Shown one piece after another: positions 18,199 through 25,838 of a stretch of 64,000 nt of DNA (the stretch's first letter is position 1; each line of letters starts with the position of its first letter). The stretch is from Sporocytophaga myxococcoides DSM 11118 (GTDB lineage Bacteria; Bacteroidota; Bacteroidia; Cytophagales; Cytophagaceae), in assembly GCF_000426725.1 (NCBI RefSeq), contig NZ_KE384560.1:890960-954959 (forward strand), in the 5' to 3' direction. Under the pieces are notes generated by a model. The model did not search any database. It was not told the DNA's origin and was given only the letters and a program-made list of their open reading frames with translations. The position numbers were made by a program, and so were the translations under genes.

Positions 18199-18390
18199 AT
18201 GAAAAAGAATAAGAAAAGCAGAATCTCGGGAAAAGACACGGAATTAAGCAGTCTGAAAGAAAAAAAGAACAAATCAGCAAGTGCAAATGAACAATCTCTC
18301 GGAGGTAATTCCACTACATTCAAGATAGATCTTAACTATACATCAAGTGTAGAATTTTCATTTGACGATCTGCAGGAGGATGATGATTAA
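18199..18390 (+). CDS. Small charged protein of unknown function
   Basis: A 63-residue protein if started at the ATG at 18199; a GTG at 18190 is in frame. The N-terminal half is very basic (MKKNKKSRISGKDTEL), the middle is Ser/Asn rich and the C-terminus is very acidic (FSFDDLQEDDD). No domain is recognised and no signal peptide or membrane segment is seen. It ends 24 bp before the metal-binding-domain gene and may be cotranscribed. The charge layout (basic leader, acidic tail) resembles small precursor or regulatory peptides, but no processing enzyme is near. Confidence 0.5.
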   Translation: MKKNKKSRISGKDTELSSLKEKKNKSASANEQSLGGNSTTFKIDLNYTSSVEFSFDDLQEDDD

Positions 18391-18414
18391 AATCAACAAA
18401 AGGAGAGAAGTAAT

Positions 18415-18636
18415 ATGGAGGGAAGATCAAGAACTTTTAAGTTTAAAACCAATATCGATTGTGTTCCATGTATTCAGCAAATCAGATCTGTTTTTGATGA
18501 CAGTCCAGATATTGATTACTGGTATGTAGAACCATTTGGGGAAGAGCCTGAACTAACTGTGACAAGTCAGGAGCTGGACGCACAGTCAATCATAGAACTC
18601 GTTCACCATGCTGGTTATGAGGCACGAAGGATTTGA
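18415..18636 (+). CDS. Heavy-metal-associated (HMA-like) domain protein
   Basis: A 73-residue protein with the ferredoxin-like layout of HMA metal chaperones. FKTNIDCVPCIQQIRSVF carries a CxxC motif (Cys16, Cys19) at the usual place between strand 1 and helix 1, and the C-terminal AQSIIELVHHAGYEARRI matches helix 2 and the last strand. The canonical GMTCxxC is changed to IDCVPC, so metal binding is plausible but unproven. A good Shine-Dalgarno (AGGAG at 18401-18405, 9 nt before the ATG) supports this start; most genes here lack one. Confidence 0.7.
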   Translation: MEGRSRTFKFKTNIDCVPCIQQIRSVFDDSPDIDYWYVEPFGEEPELTVTSQELDAQSIIELVHHAGYEARRI

Positions 18637-18786
18637 TATCAGGTATTTAGATTGAACTGAAATCTAAACGTTCAATTTGTTCTCAATGATGGATATTTTT
18701 CTATAAAAGATGTCAGGACCGGAAATAACTATTTAAATGTTTGATGTGATTTCAAACTAATTTCCGGTTGCCTGATGTTCCTTAAT

Positions 18787-18794
18787 AAAGGAGG
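18787..18794 (+). promoter_or_regulatory. Unusually strong Shine-Dalgarno sequence
   Basis: AAAGGAGG, close to fully complementary to the 16S anti-SD sequence, sits 9 nt before the ATG at 18804. Most starts in this window have no such motif, as expected in Bacteroidota, so it fixes the start and suggests high or specially controlled translation. Confidence 0.7.
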
Positions 18795-18803
18795 ATATAC
18801 TAT

Positions 18804-19247
18804 ATGAAAAATATAGCAGTAAGTTCTGTAAATGCACTTAATGAGATACTTTCATCCAGACAGGAAGCTTATAGAAAAGCTTTCTCGCTCACGCTGGCAA
18901 GACCGGTTCATGACCTTATGCATAACCATTTCAGAAAATCTCTGATATTAAAAGAAGAATTGAATAAAATGCAAGGTAGCACGAACATTGATGATCGCCT
19001 TGAAATATCATTTTCTAAGAATATTTGGACCGACCTTGGCAGTGCTATAGAAAATGGTGGTATCAATAAAGAACAAACTGTGCTTGATGCATTTGTTCAG
19101 GCCGAGGAAGGAACTATAGAAGAAATTACTGAAATCATTGAAAATTCTCCGAATGCTGATGATGACTCTAAAGCTGTGTTGTTTAGAATAAAAAAAGAAG
19201 TTTCAGCTGATTATAAAGAAATTAAAAGTTTGTGGATTTCTGATTAG
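18804..19247 (+). CDS. Four-helix-bundle protein, DUF2383-like
   Basis: A 147-residue all-helical protein. NALNEILSSRQEAYRKAFSL and the later ISFSKNIWTDLGSAIENGG...VLDAFVQAEEGTIEEI resemble the PA2169/DUF2383 ferritin-like family, whose members have a first helix with repeated Glu and a G-x-(I/L)-x-(R/K)-x-W-x-D-L segment. Metal ligands of ferritin cannot be confirmed. Members are often stress-linked in other bacteria, which is family knowledge and not seen here. The strong Shine-Dalgarno at 18787-18794 sets the start. It converges on the efflux outer-membrane gene with a 2-bp gap. Confidence 0.6.
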   Translation: MKNIAVSSVNALNEILSSRQEAYRKAFSLTLARPVHDLMHNHFRKSLILKEELNKMQGSTNIDDRLEISFSKNIWTDLGSAIENGGINKEQTVLDAFVQAEEGTIEEITEIIENSPNADDDSKAVLFRIKKEVSADYKEIKSLWISD

Positions 19248-19249
19248 CA

Positions 19250-20713
19250 TTATTGCCAGCTGCCTCCTAAAGCTTTTATCAGGTATATCGTATATGTAAA
19301 CTGATCGCCCCGAATCTGTATTGCAATACTTTGTGTATTCAGTGCTGTTCTTTCATTGTTCACTACTTCATAATATGTTACCAAACCTTTTGAATATCTT
19401 TCTCTTGAAAGCATTGCGGTTAGCTCAGCAGTTTTAATGATTGAGTCCTGAAGAATGGACTGTTCTTTTCTTTGAGCTAGCGTGTTCAATGCATCTTCTA
19501 CTTCTCTGAAAGATGATAAGATAACTCTTTCATATTGAGCAGTGGTCTGAAGATATCTTGCTTTGGCCATTTGAATCAAGGCTGTATTTCTTCCTCCCAA
19601 AAAAATAGGTAAAGAAAGAGTAGCTCCAAGTTGCCATGTCTTACTATCAGAAGAAAGAAGGGTATTCACCTCTCTGCTTAATGTGCCAGCAGAACCAGTA
19701 AGGATAAGAGATGGAAATTTGTATGCTTTATAAACTCCAATAACTGCATTGGCTGCTTCTGCACGTTGTTCCTGACTTTGTATATCAGGTCTTCTTTTTA
19801 AAAGGTCAGAAGGAATTCCTTCAGGTATTTGTGGAAGTTGAATGTTCCAGTCTTTTTTTGGTAAGGAAAAGCTAAAAGCAGGAAGTCCACATAGCATAGC
19901 AAGGGCGTGCTCTGCAGCGTTTCTGTAGTTCTGAAGGTCATAAAACTGCGACTGTATAGTTTGGTAATCACTCTGGGCCTGGCTTAAGTCAAGTAAAGTT
20001 ATTAACCCTACTCTGTATCGCTCTTCAGTGAGTATAAGGTTATCTTTTCTGGTTTGAAGAGCTTTGGTATATATGTTAATCTTAAGATCAGTAACCCTTA
20101 CCTGCATGTAATAATATGCTACATCAGTTGTTATGGATAATAAAACACCGTTCATATCTGCAGTGTAAGAGGCATAATTATGTTTTGCTGCCTGTACATT
20201 ATTTCTGTATTTGCCCCATAAGTCAATCTCATAATCAAAGTCCAAAGGAAGTTGAAAGGTATTAATAATCACCCCAGGAAGCTGATTTCCTGTGGTCTGG
20301 AATGGGTTGGGTCTGTTTTGGGAAAACTGATTTCTTGTTGCTGATGGATTAAAACGTATTGCAGGAAACAAATCTGAAGCTGATAGTTTTACATTGGCTC
20401 TTGCTTCGTCGAGCCTTGCAATCGCAGTTATGATATCAGGATTTGCTTTTACAGCAAGCTCTTCAAGGGAATCAAGTGTTGGATCATTGAATATAGTCCA
20501 CCAGGCTTGAATGTTATTACTGTTAGTGTTTCTTATAGTGTCAGAAAGTCTTTGAGATGAATAGGTTTTCCATTTTCCACTCTCATAATTTTCTCTGATC
20601 TCTTTTAATCTTTTATTATTCGGTCGGAAGGAGCAGGATAGTAAAAGATAAATGCTCAGTACAAGCAGATTCGAGTAAGGACAATGACGAATAATATGTA
20701 CACAGGCTTTCAT
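19250..20713 (-). CDS. RND efflux outer-membrane lipoprotein (TolC/NodT family)
   Basis: A 487-residue outer-membrane factor. The signal ends in a lipobox (YLLLSC), so the protein should be lipidated at about Cys27. WWTIFNDPTLDSLEELAVKANPDI, the PLDFDYEIDLWGKYRN segment, and the repeat of the same pattern in the second half (LGATLSLPIFLGGRNTALI) are characteristic of the NodT/CmeC group with two duplicated outer-membrane-efflux domains. It forms the trimeric exit duct for the adaptor and pump encoded upstream. The gene starts 6 bp after the adaptor gene and is last in the operon. Confidence 0.94.
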   Translation of the reverse strand: MKACVHIIRHCPYSNLLVLSIYLLLSCSFRPNNKRLKEIRENYESGKWKTYSSQRLSDTIRNTNSNNIQAWWTIFNDPTLDSLEELAVKANPDIITAIARLDEARANVKLSASDLFPAIRFNPSATRNQFSQNRPNPFQTTGNQLPGVIINTFQLPLDFDYEIDLWGKYRNNVQAAKHNYASYTADMNGVLLSITTDVAYYYMQVRVTDLKINIYTKALQTRKDNLILTEERYRVGLITLLDLSQAQSDYQTIQSQFYDLQNYRNAAEHALAMLCGLPAFSFSLPKKDWNIQLPQIPEGIPSDLLKRRPDIQSQEQRAEAANAVIGVYKAYKFPSLILTGSAGTLSREVNTLLSSDSKTWQLGATLSLPIFLGGRNTALIQMAKARYLQTTAQYERVILSSFREVEDALNTLAQRKEQSILQDSIIKTAELTAMLSRERYSKGLVTYYEVVNNERTALNTQSIAIQIRGDQFTYTIYLIKALGGSWQ

Positions 20714-20719
20714 TTGTCT

Positions 20720-21844
20720 TTATTTTTGATTACCTGTATCTTGAGTGAAAGATGCTTGTTGTTTTCCAACTACATTTACTTTGGTCCCATTTGTCAACTT
20801 ATCAGTAGGGTTTGTAACAAGCCATTCATCACCATTGATTCCGCTATAGATTGCAAGAAACTTTCCATAATCCCTGGCTATCTTAATTTCTTTTAGTTTT
20901 ATTGAGTTATCCTTATTCAGAGTGGCGACTTCTGTGCCTTCCGCTCTTACGATAAGTGTATTCGCAGGTATCAATACGACTTCTCCTTCTCGTGAAGGTT
21001 TAAACCTGACTTGCACATACATGCCTGGCCTTAATTTAAGATCAGAATTCCTGACATGAATTTCTGTAAGCAAAGTTCTGCTGGTAGGGTCCAGAGCTTC
21101 AGCTGTTCTTGCAACATTTCCCCTGATAGAATATTCAGGAAATTTTTCAAGAATAATTTCTGCAGGAATGCCTGATGTGATATTGGCTGAGTATACCTGT
21201 GGAACATTTACATAAGTTCTTAATATGTCAATCTGTTCTACTTTAAACATCGGTATAGTATTCGAGGGACTAATGAGGCTTCCGAAGTCAACATTTCTAG
21301 CAGTGACAATTCCTGCAAAAGGAGCTCTGATTATTTTAAAGGAAAGCATGGCTTCTGTTTGTCTTACAATAGCCAGATTAGCCTCATAGCTCGTTCTAGC
21401 CTGATCTATCTCTTGTTTGGAAACAGCGCCGGGAATCTGAACACTGGAAATTCTGTCATAGTTTGCTTTTGCAAGGGATAATGAGGCTTTGGCCTGAGCG
21501 AGCTGCTGATCTATTTCGGGTGTTTCAATCTCGGCAAGCAATTGATTATTATTAACAGAGGTGCCAATATCTGTGTACCATTTTTTAATGTATCCGTTTA
21601 CACGAGCAAAAATCTGGGTCTCTTTAAAGGCTCTTACCTCACCTGGAAGTTCTATTGTGGTAGTATCTTTGGTTCTTATAGCTTTTACCAGAATTACAGG
21701 TTGTGTTGAATTGATTTTTTCATTTGCTTCTTCATTTAGCATTTTTTTATTTCTCAGCTTTGGTAGAAGGCCGATAAGGAAAAGACCGGCGAGTATTATT
21801 ATCAATATGAGTATTGGTAATAATTTTATTTTACGCTTCTTCAT
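20720..21844 (-). CDS. RND efflux periplasmic adaptor (HlyD/AcrA family)
   Basis: A 374-residue membrane-fusion protein. One N-terminal membrane segment (LLPILILIIILAGLFLIGLL) anchors it. The barrel-sandwich (lipoyl-like) half motifs are ETQIFARVNGYIKKWYTDIG and IIRAPFAGIVTARNVDFGSL, with a helical hairpin between them (LAQAKASLSLAKANYDRISS). Beta-barrel and membrane-proximal domains follow. It bridges the inner-membrane pump and the outer-membrane duct. It overlaps the pump gene by 14 bp, so translation is likely coupled. Confidence 0.94.
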   Translation of the reverse strand: MKKRKIKLLPILILIIILAGLFLIGLLPKLRNKKMLNEEANEKINSTQPVILVKAIRTKDTTTIELPGEVRAFKETQIFARVNGYIKKWYTDIGTSVNNNQLLAEIETPEIDQQLAQAKASLSLAKANYDRISSVQIPGAVSKQEIDQARTSYEANLAIVRQTEAMLSFKIIRAPFAGIVTARNVDFGSLISPSNTIPMFKVEQIDILRTYVNVPQVYSANITSGIPAEIILEKFPEYSIRGNVARTAEALDPTSRTLLTEIHVRNSDLKLRPGMYVQVRFKPSREGEVVLIPANTLIVRAEGTEVATLNKDNSIKLKEIKIARDYGKFLAIYSGINGDEWLVTNPTDKLTNGTKVNVVGKQQASFTQDTGNQK

Positions 21845-24800
21845 TCAATACTTTCTTTTTTCCTTTGAATACATTATAAAATACCGGAACTATAAAAAGC
21901 GTAGTAAAAGTAGCAACAATAAGTCCTCCGATTACTGCTCTTCCAAGTGGAGCGTTTTGTTCTCCTCCTTCTCCAACTCCTAATGACATGGGAAGCATTC
22001 CTATGATCATTGCCAAAGCGGTCATAACGACCGGTCTTAACCTGGTGTAGCCCGCAGACAAAGCTGATTCGTATGCATTTTTACCCGTAAGCATTTCATC
22101 ATTTGCAAATGTTACAAGCAGGATACTATTAGAGGTCGCCACTCCCATGCACATGATAGCGCCCATAAGCGCTGGCACACTTATCGGTGTTTGTGTACAG
22201 AATAACATCCAGGCTATTCCGGATAATGCTCCTGGAAGTCCAAGCAATATGATAAAAGGATCAAGCCACGATTGAAAGTTGATGACCATAAGCAGATATA
22301 CCAATAGTATAGCAAAGATCAGGCCCAGGGCCAAACCCTTAAAGGAGGAGTTCATACTTTGGACTTGTCCCTTAACTTCAATAGAAGTGCCTCTGGGCAG
22401 CTTTGATTGTATTCCGTTTATGATTTCATTGATCTTGTCTGATACACTTCCAAGGTCGGTATCCTGAACGCTGGTAAATATATCAATTACAGGTTGCACG
22501 TTGTAATGTGAGACAAGACCTGCAGTAACAGATCTGTCAAATTCAGAAAGGTTAGTAAGCAACTGTGGCTGTTTTAACTGACTTGATGTTATCGTTGTTT
22601 TACCCAGATCTTCTATAGAATTTATTTTGTACTGAGGTGTCTGTACTGCAACAAAATAACTTATCCCGTTTTTAGGATCTAACCAGAAGTTAGGAGCTGT
22701 TTGACCGCTGGAGGAGAGGGATATTAATACACTATTGGCAACATCTCTTTGGGTTAAACCTATTTGTTGTGCTTTGGTGCGGTCTACATTTACTTTAACC
22801 TGAGGAATATTAAAAACCTGAGGAATATAAACATCTGTAGCTCCTGGAATTTTTGAAATCTTATTAGCAATGTCAAGTGCTATTTTGTAATTGGATTGTT
22901 GATCCCTACCTGTTACTTGTATGTCTATTGGGGCAGAGATTCCAAAATTAAGGATCTGAGTTACGATGTCAGAAGGAGGGTAGCTAATCTCCAATCCAGG
23001 TATCCTGTCGTTAACAACCTTTCTGATTTTTTTCATGTAAACTTCAGAAGGAACACTTTGGTCCTTTAATGAAACCTGTATTTCGCCCTCAAAGGATCCT
23101 ATTGATGAATAGCCTCCCCAGGCAAGGTTAATTCCGCTATTGGGCAATCCCATATTATCGAGCATCAGATCCAGCTCTTCAGGAGGTATGACTTCTTTAA
23201 TAATGTCTTCAACTTTACCGAAAATTATTTCTGTTTGTTCAATCCTTGTTCCACTGGGAACTCTTATGTGAAGCCTGAATTGTCCGGCATCAACTTTTGG
23301 GAAAAAATCTTTTCCAAGAAATGGAAACAACAAGGCGCTGATTATGCAAAATAAAATAAAGAGAATAATTGCAAAAGTTTTACCTGTAAGAGCACTGTCT
23401 AAAATTCTTCTATAGCGCTCTCTCATTTGCTCAAATCTTTTGTCAAATCGTTTATGTATTTTCCATACAGGAGAATTTATTTTTTTATCCGGATATCGAT
23501 GTGGCTGATAAAGGTGTAACTCTTTTCCCATAAGGTATTGAATGGCGACAGGTACAAATGTTCTTGAGAGAAAATAAGACGCCATCATTGCAAAGATTAC
23601 TGAAATAGCGAGAGGAGAGAATAATGATTGAGCAACTCCTGAAAGGAAAAAGATAGGAAGAAATACTATGCAGATTGAAAAGGTACTTACAAGGGCAGGC
23701 AAGGCTATTTCTTCGGCACTATCGAGAATGCCCTGTTTCAAGGGTTTCTCAAGTATCAGATTCCTTGTAGTATTTTCTATCTCTACTGTAGCATCGTCTA
23801 CGAGTATGCCCACAGCCAGAGCCAATCCTCCAAGGGTCATGATGTTCAATGTTTGTCCAAGTGCATATAATACAATTATGGAAGTTAGAATACTTAGAGG
23901 AATAGAAAGTACAACTACTAAAGTGCTTCTCCAGCTTCCTAAAAACAGAAGAATCATTAGTCCTGTGAGACAAGCAGCAATCGCAGCTTCTTTTACAACA
24001 TTGTTTATGGAAGCTCTCACAAAAAGAGACTGATCAAAAAGCAATTTTAATTCAAGCTCCTTAGTTACTGTTGACAGGACTTTCGGAAGGGCTTTTTTTA
24101 CCCGATCAATAATGTCAATTGTTGATGCGGAACCTGCCTTTAATATGGTAAGAAAACTCCCTCTTTTCCCGTTAAACCTGACAATGTTGGTTTGAATAGA
24201 ATAACCCTCATGTACATATGCTACATCTTTTACATAAATCACTGCTCCATTGACTTCCTTTATGGGCATGAAATTGAGAGCATCGATGACATCTGTACTG
24301 GAGTTAAGTTTTACATCATATTCTTTTTCACCCATTTTTACGGTTCCGGCTGGCAAAATCAGGTTTTGTGAGACCAGGGCATTTGAGACATCCGTTGGAG
24401 AGAGATTTTTAGCATTAAGAGCTTCAATGTCCAGATCGACCATTACATTCCTTTGTTTCCCTCCATAAGGCAGTGGTATTTGTGCACCTTGTACCGTTGC
24501 CAATCCTGTACGGATAAAATTTGTTGCAATGTCATTAATGGCTTGCTCTGGTAATGTTTTACTGCTAAGTGCGATCTGCAAAATAGGCACATTGGAAGCA
24601 TTGTACCTTAATATCAAAGGTGCTGTAGTTCCAGGTGGAAGAATACGCAATAAGCTCAGGGAGCTGGATGCAAGCTGAGCAACGGCCGCTTCTACTTCTG
24701 CACCCGGTTGAAAATAGATTTTGATCACTGAAACTCCCCGGTAGGATTGAGATTCTATGTGTTCAATGTCATTTACAGTTGTTGTATAAGCCCTTTCACA

Positions 24801-24998
24801 TACTGTTACAATTCTTTGCTCCATCTCTTTAGGAGAAATGCCATTATAACTCCATATAACACTTACTACCGGAATGTTTATGTTTGGAAATATATCAACA
24901 GCCATTCTGCTGATAGCCACGAGTCCAAGTATCAGAATCAGCAGAGAAACTACTACAAAAGTATAAGGCCTGTCTAATGCTAATCTTACAATCCACAT
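21831..24998 (-). CDS. RND efflux pump permease (AcrB-like)
   Basis: A 1055-residue pump with the two-fold repeat of six membrane helices plus a large periplasmic loop. Proton-relay acidic residues are present in helix 4 (GILVDDATVEIENT, Asp401 and Asp402). The position aligned with AcrB Lys940 is Ser956 (MGVATSNSILLV), a variant seen in one branch of RND pumps. The motif FPNINIPVVSV near the N-terminus is typical of the family. It should export hydrophobic compounds in exchange for protons; the substrates are unknown. It is the first gene of the operon, followed by the adaptor and the outer-membrane factor. No regulator gene is next to it. Confidence 0.95.
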   Translation of the reverse strand: MWIVRLALDRPYTFVVVSLLILILGLVAISRMAVDIFPNINIPVVSVIWSYNGISPKEMEQRIVTVCERAYTTTVNDIEHIESQSYRGVSVIKIYFQPGAEVEAAVAQLASSSLSLLRILPPGTTAPLILRYNASNVPILQIALSSKTLPEQAINDIATNFIRTGLATVQGAQIPLPYGGKQRNVMVDLDIEALNAKNLSPTDVSNALVSQNLILPAGTVKMGEKEYDVKLNSSTDVIDALNFMPIKEVNGAVIYVKDVAYVHEGYSIQTNIVRFNGKRGSFLTILKAGSASTIDIIDRVKKALPKVLSTVTKELELKLLFDQSLFVRASINNVVKEAAIAACLTGLMILLFLGSWRSTLVVVLSIPLSILTSIIVLYALGQTLNIMTLGGLALAVGILVDDATVEIENTTRNLILEKPLKQGILDSAEEIALPALVSTFSICIVFLPIFFLSGVAQSLFSPLAISVIFAMMASYFLSRTFVPVAIQYLMGKELHLYQPHRYPDKKINSPVWKIHKRFDKRFEQMRERYRRILDSALTGKTFAIILFILFCIISALLFPFLGKDFFPKVDAGQFRLHIRVPSGTRIEQTEIIFGKVEDIIKEVIPPEELDLMLDNMGLPNSGINLAWGGYSSIGSFEGEIQVSLKDQSVPSEVYMKKIRKVVNDRIPGLEISYPPSDIVTQILNFGISAPIDIQVTGRDQQSNYKIALDIANKISKIPGATDVYIPQVFNIPQVKVNVDRTKAQQIGLTQRDVANSVLISLSSSGQTAPNFWLDPKNGISYFVAVQTPQYKINSIEDLGKTTITSSQLKQPQLLTNLSEFDRSVTAGLVSHYNVQPVIDIFTSVQDTDLGSVSDKINEIINGIQSKLPRGTSIEVKGQVQSMNSSFKGLALGLIFAILLVYLLMVINFQSWLDPFIILLGLPGALSGIAWMLFCTQTPISVPALMGAIMCMGVATSNSILLVTFANDEMLTGKNAYESALSAGYTRLRPVVMTALAMIIGMLPMSLGVGEGGEQNAPLGRAVIGGLIVATFTTLFIVPVFYNVFKGKKKVLNEEA

Positions 24999-25838
24999 TT
25001 GGGAGTGAGTTTAATTTTCTGCATTAGAAGTAACTTGGGAAAAATGTAAAGGTTTACCGAGGTTAGAAGATGAAAGATTTTAATGCACCATTTTTAAATT
25101 ATTTTCTTTAAAAAAATGAAGTTTCAAATAAAATTGAATACTAAAATTAATATTCAGGCAAAACTATAATTTCTCTGTTTATGCTTATGATCTTTAGTTG
25201 GCTGCAAAATCAATTCATTCACTAAGATTGAGGCAGATGTATAACACCCCGGGAAGCAAAAGAAATTTATGGGACCAACAATACATCATTCGTCGTAAAA
25301 CTTAACTACAAATTCAGACTGTTATAATAAACAACAAGATAACAAGGTGGAAAGCTTAAAAGGTATGATTTGCTAAGTGAAAATGCAAAGACCTGAAAAA
25401 AGGCATTTTGCGCCTATTGTTTTAAAATTTTTTAGAACAAGTTTTGCGTAAATGATTGAAAAACTGAAGGTAAATTTTTTATAAAATGCAGAAATCCTTA
25501 ATAAAAACGAAAAAATACTGACGACAAGTTGAAATAATTATCTCTTGTATTTAATGTATTGGTTTTTAGGGTATTGTCTTATTTTGTGGAGAAATAGTAT
25601 TATTTTTTATTGTTTTTTTACCCAACCTTTTCTTTGGCCTTTCAGATTTGGAGTCTGTATAGACCAACTGGTATTTTTTGAAGACTATTTTGGAATTTTT
25701 GAGCTTTATTTGTTTGCATATTTTCAATTTTTCTTACATGGTATTTTTGTGGCTGTTTAACCCATATTTAACCATTGCCAGAGGTGAGCGTAAAAACCGA
25801 CCACGAACAAGTATCAGAAAATTAACCAGATAGCAAAT
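24999..25838. other. Long gene-free region between the efflux operon and the TonB receptor
   Basis: These 840 bp are AT-rich. They hold a decayed TonB-receptor 3' end (25118-25330, listed separately) and a weak hairpin (AGGC ... GCCT near 25401-25415) followed by T-rich sequence. From 25416 to 25838 nothing convincing is seen apart from the presumed promoter region of the intact receptor. A 71-codon frame at 25545-25760 is rich in Phe, Tyr and Trp and looks like chance translation of AT-rich DNA. Confidence 0.6.
25118..25330 (+). pseudogene. Remnant of the 3' end of a TonB-dependent receptor gene
   Basis: Translated in pieces, this stretch matches the last ~65 residues of the intact receptor encoded at 25839-28424. 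Remnant FSVYAYDL, then AAKSIHSLR, then YGTNNTSFVVKLNYKF correspond to FSVYAYDI, AGARSINSLR and YGVDRTSFAVKLNYKF (12 of 16 identical in the last piece). It is broken by a frameshifting deletion near 25162, an in-frame TAG at 25195-25197 and a 2-nt loss near 25268-25270. It ends at TAA 25328-25330, also matching the intact gene. It is best explained as the leftover of a duplicated upstream receptor or of a past recombination. Confidence 0.85.

Noticed and set aside
18646-18668. Hairpin TTTAGATT/AATCTAAA as a terminator after the HMA gene
   Set aside because: No T run follows; it may be chance or a weak processing signal.
25545-25760. 71-codon plus-strand frame as a membrane protein gene
   Set aside because: Extreme Phe/Tyr/Trp bias typical of AT-rich noncoding DNA, no ribosome site and no plausible family.
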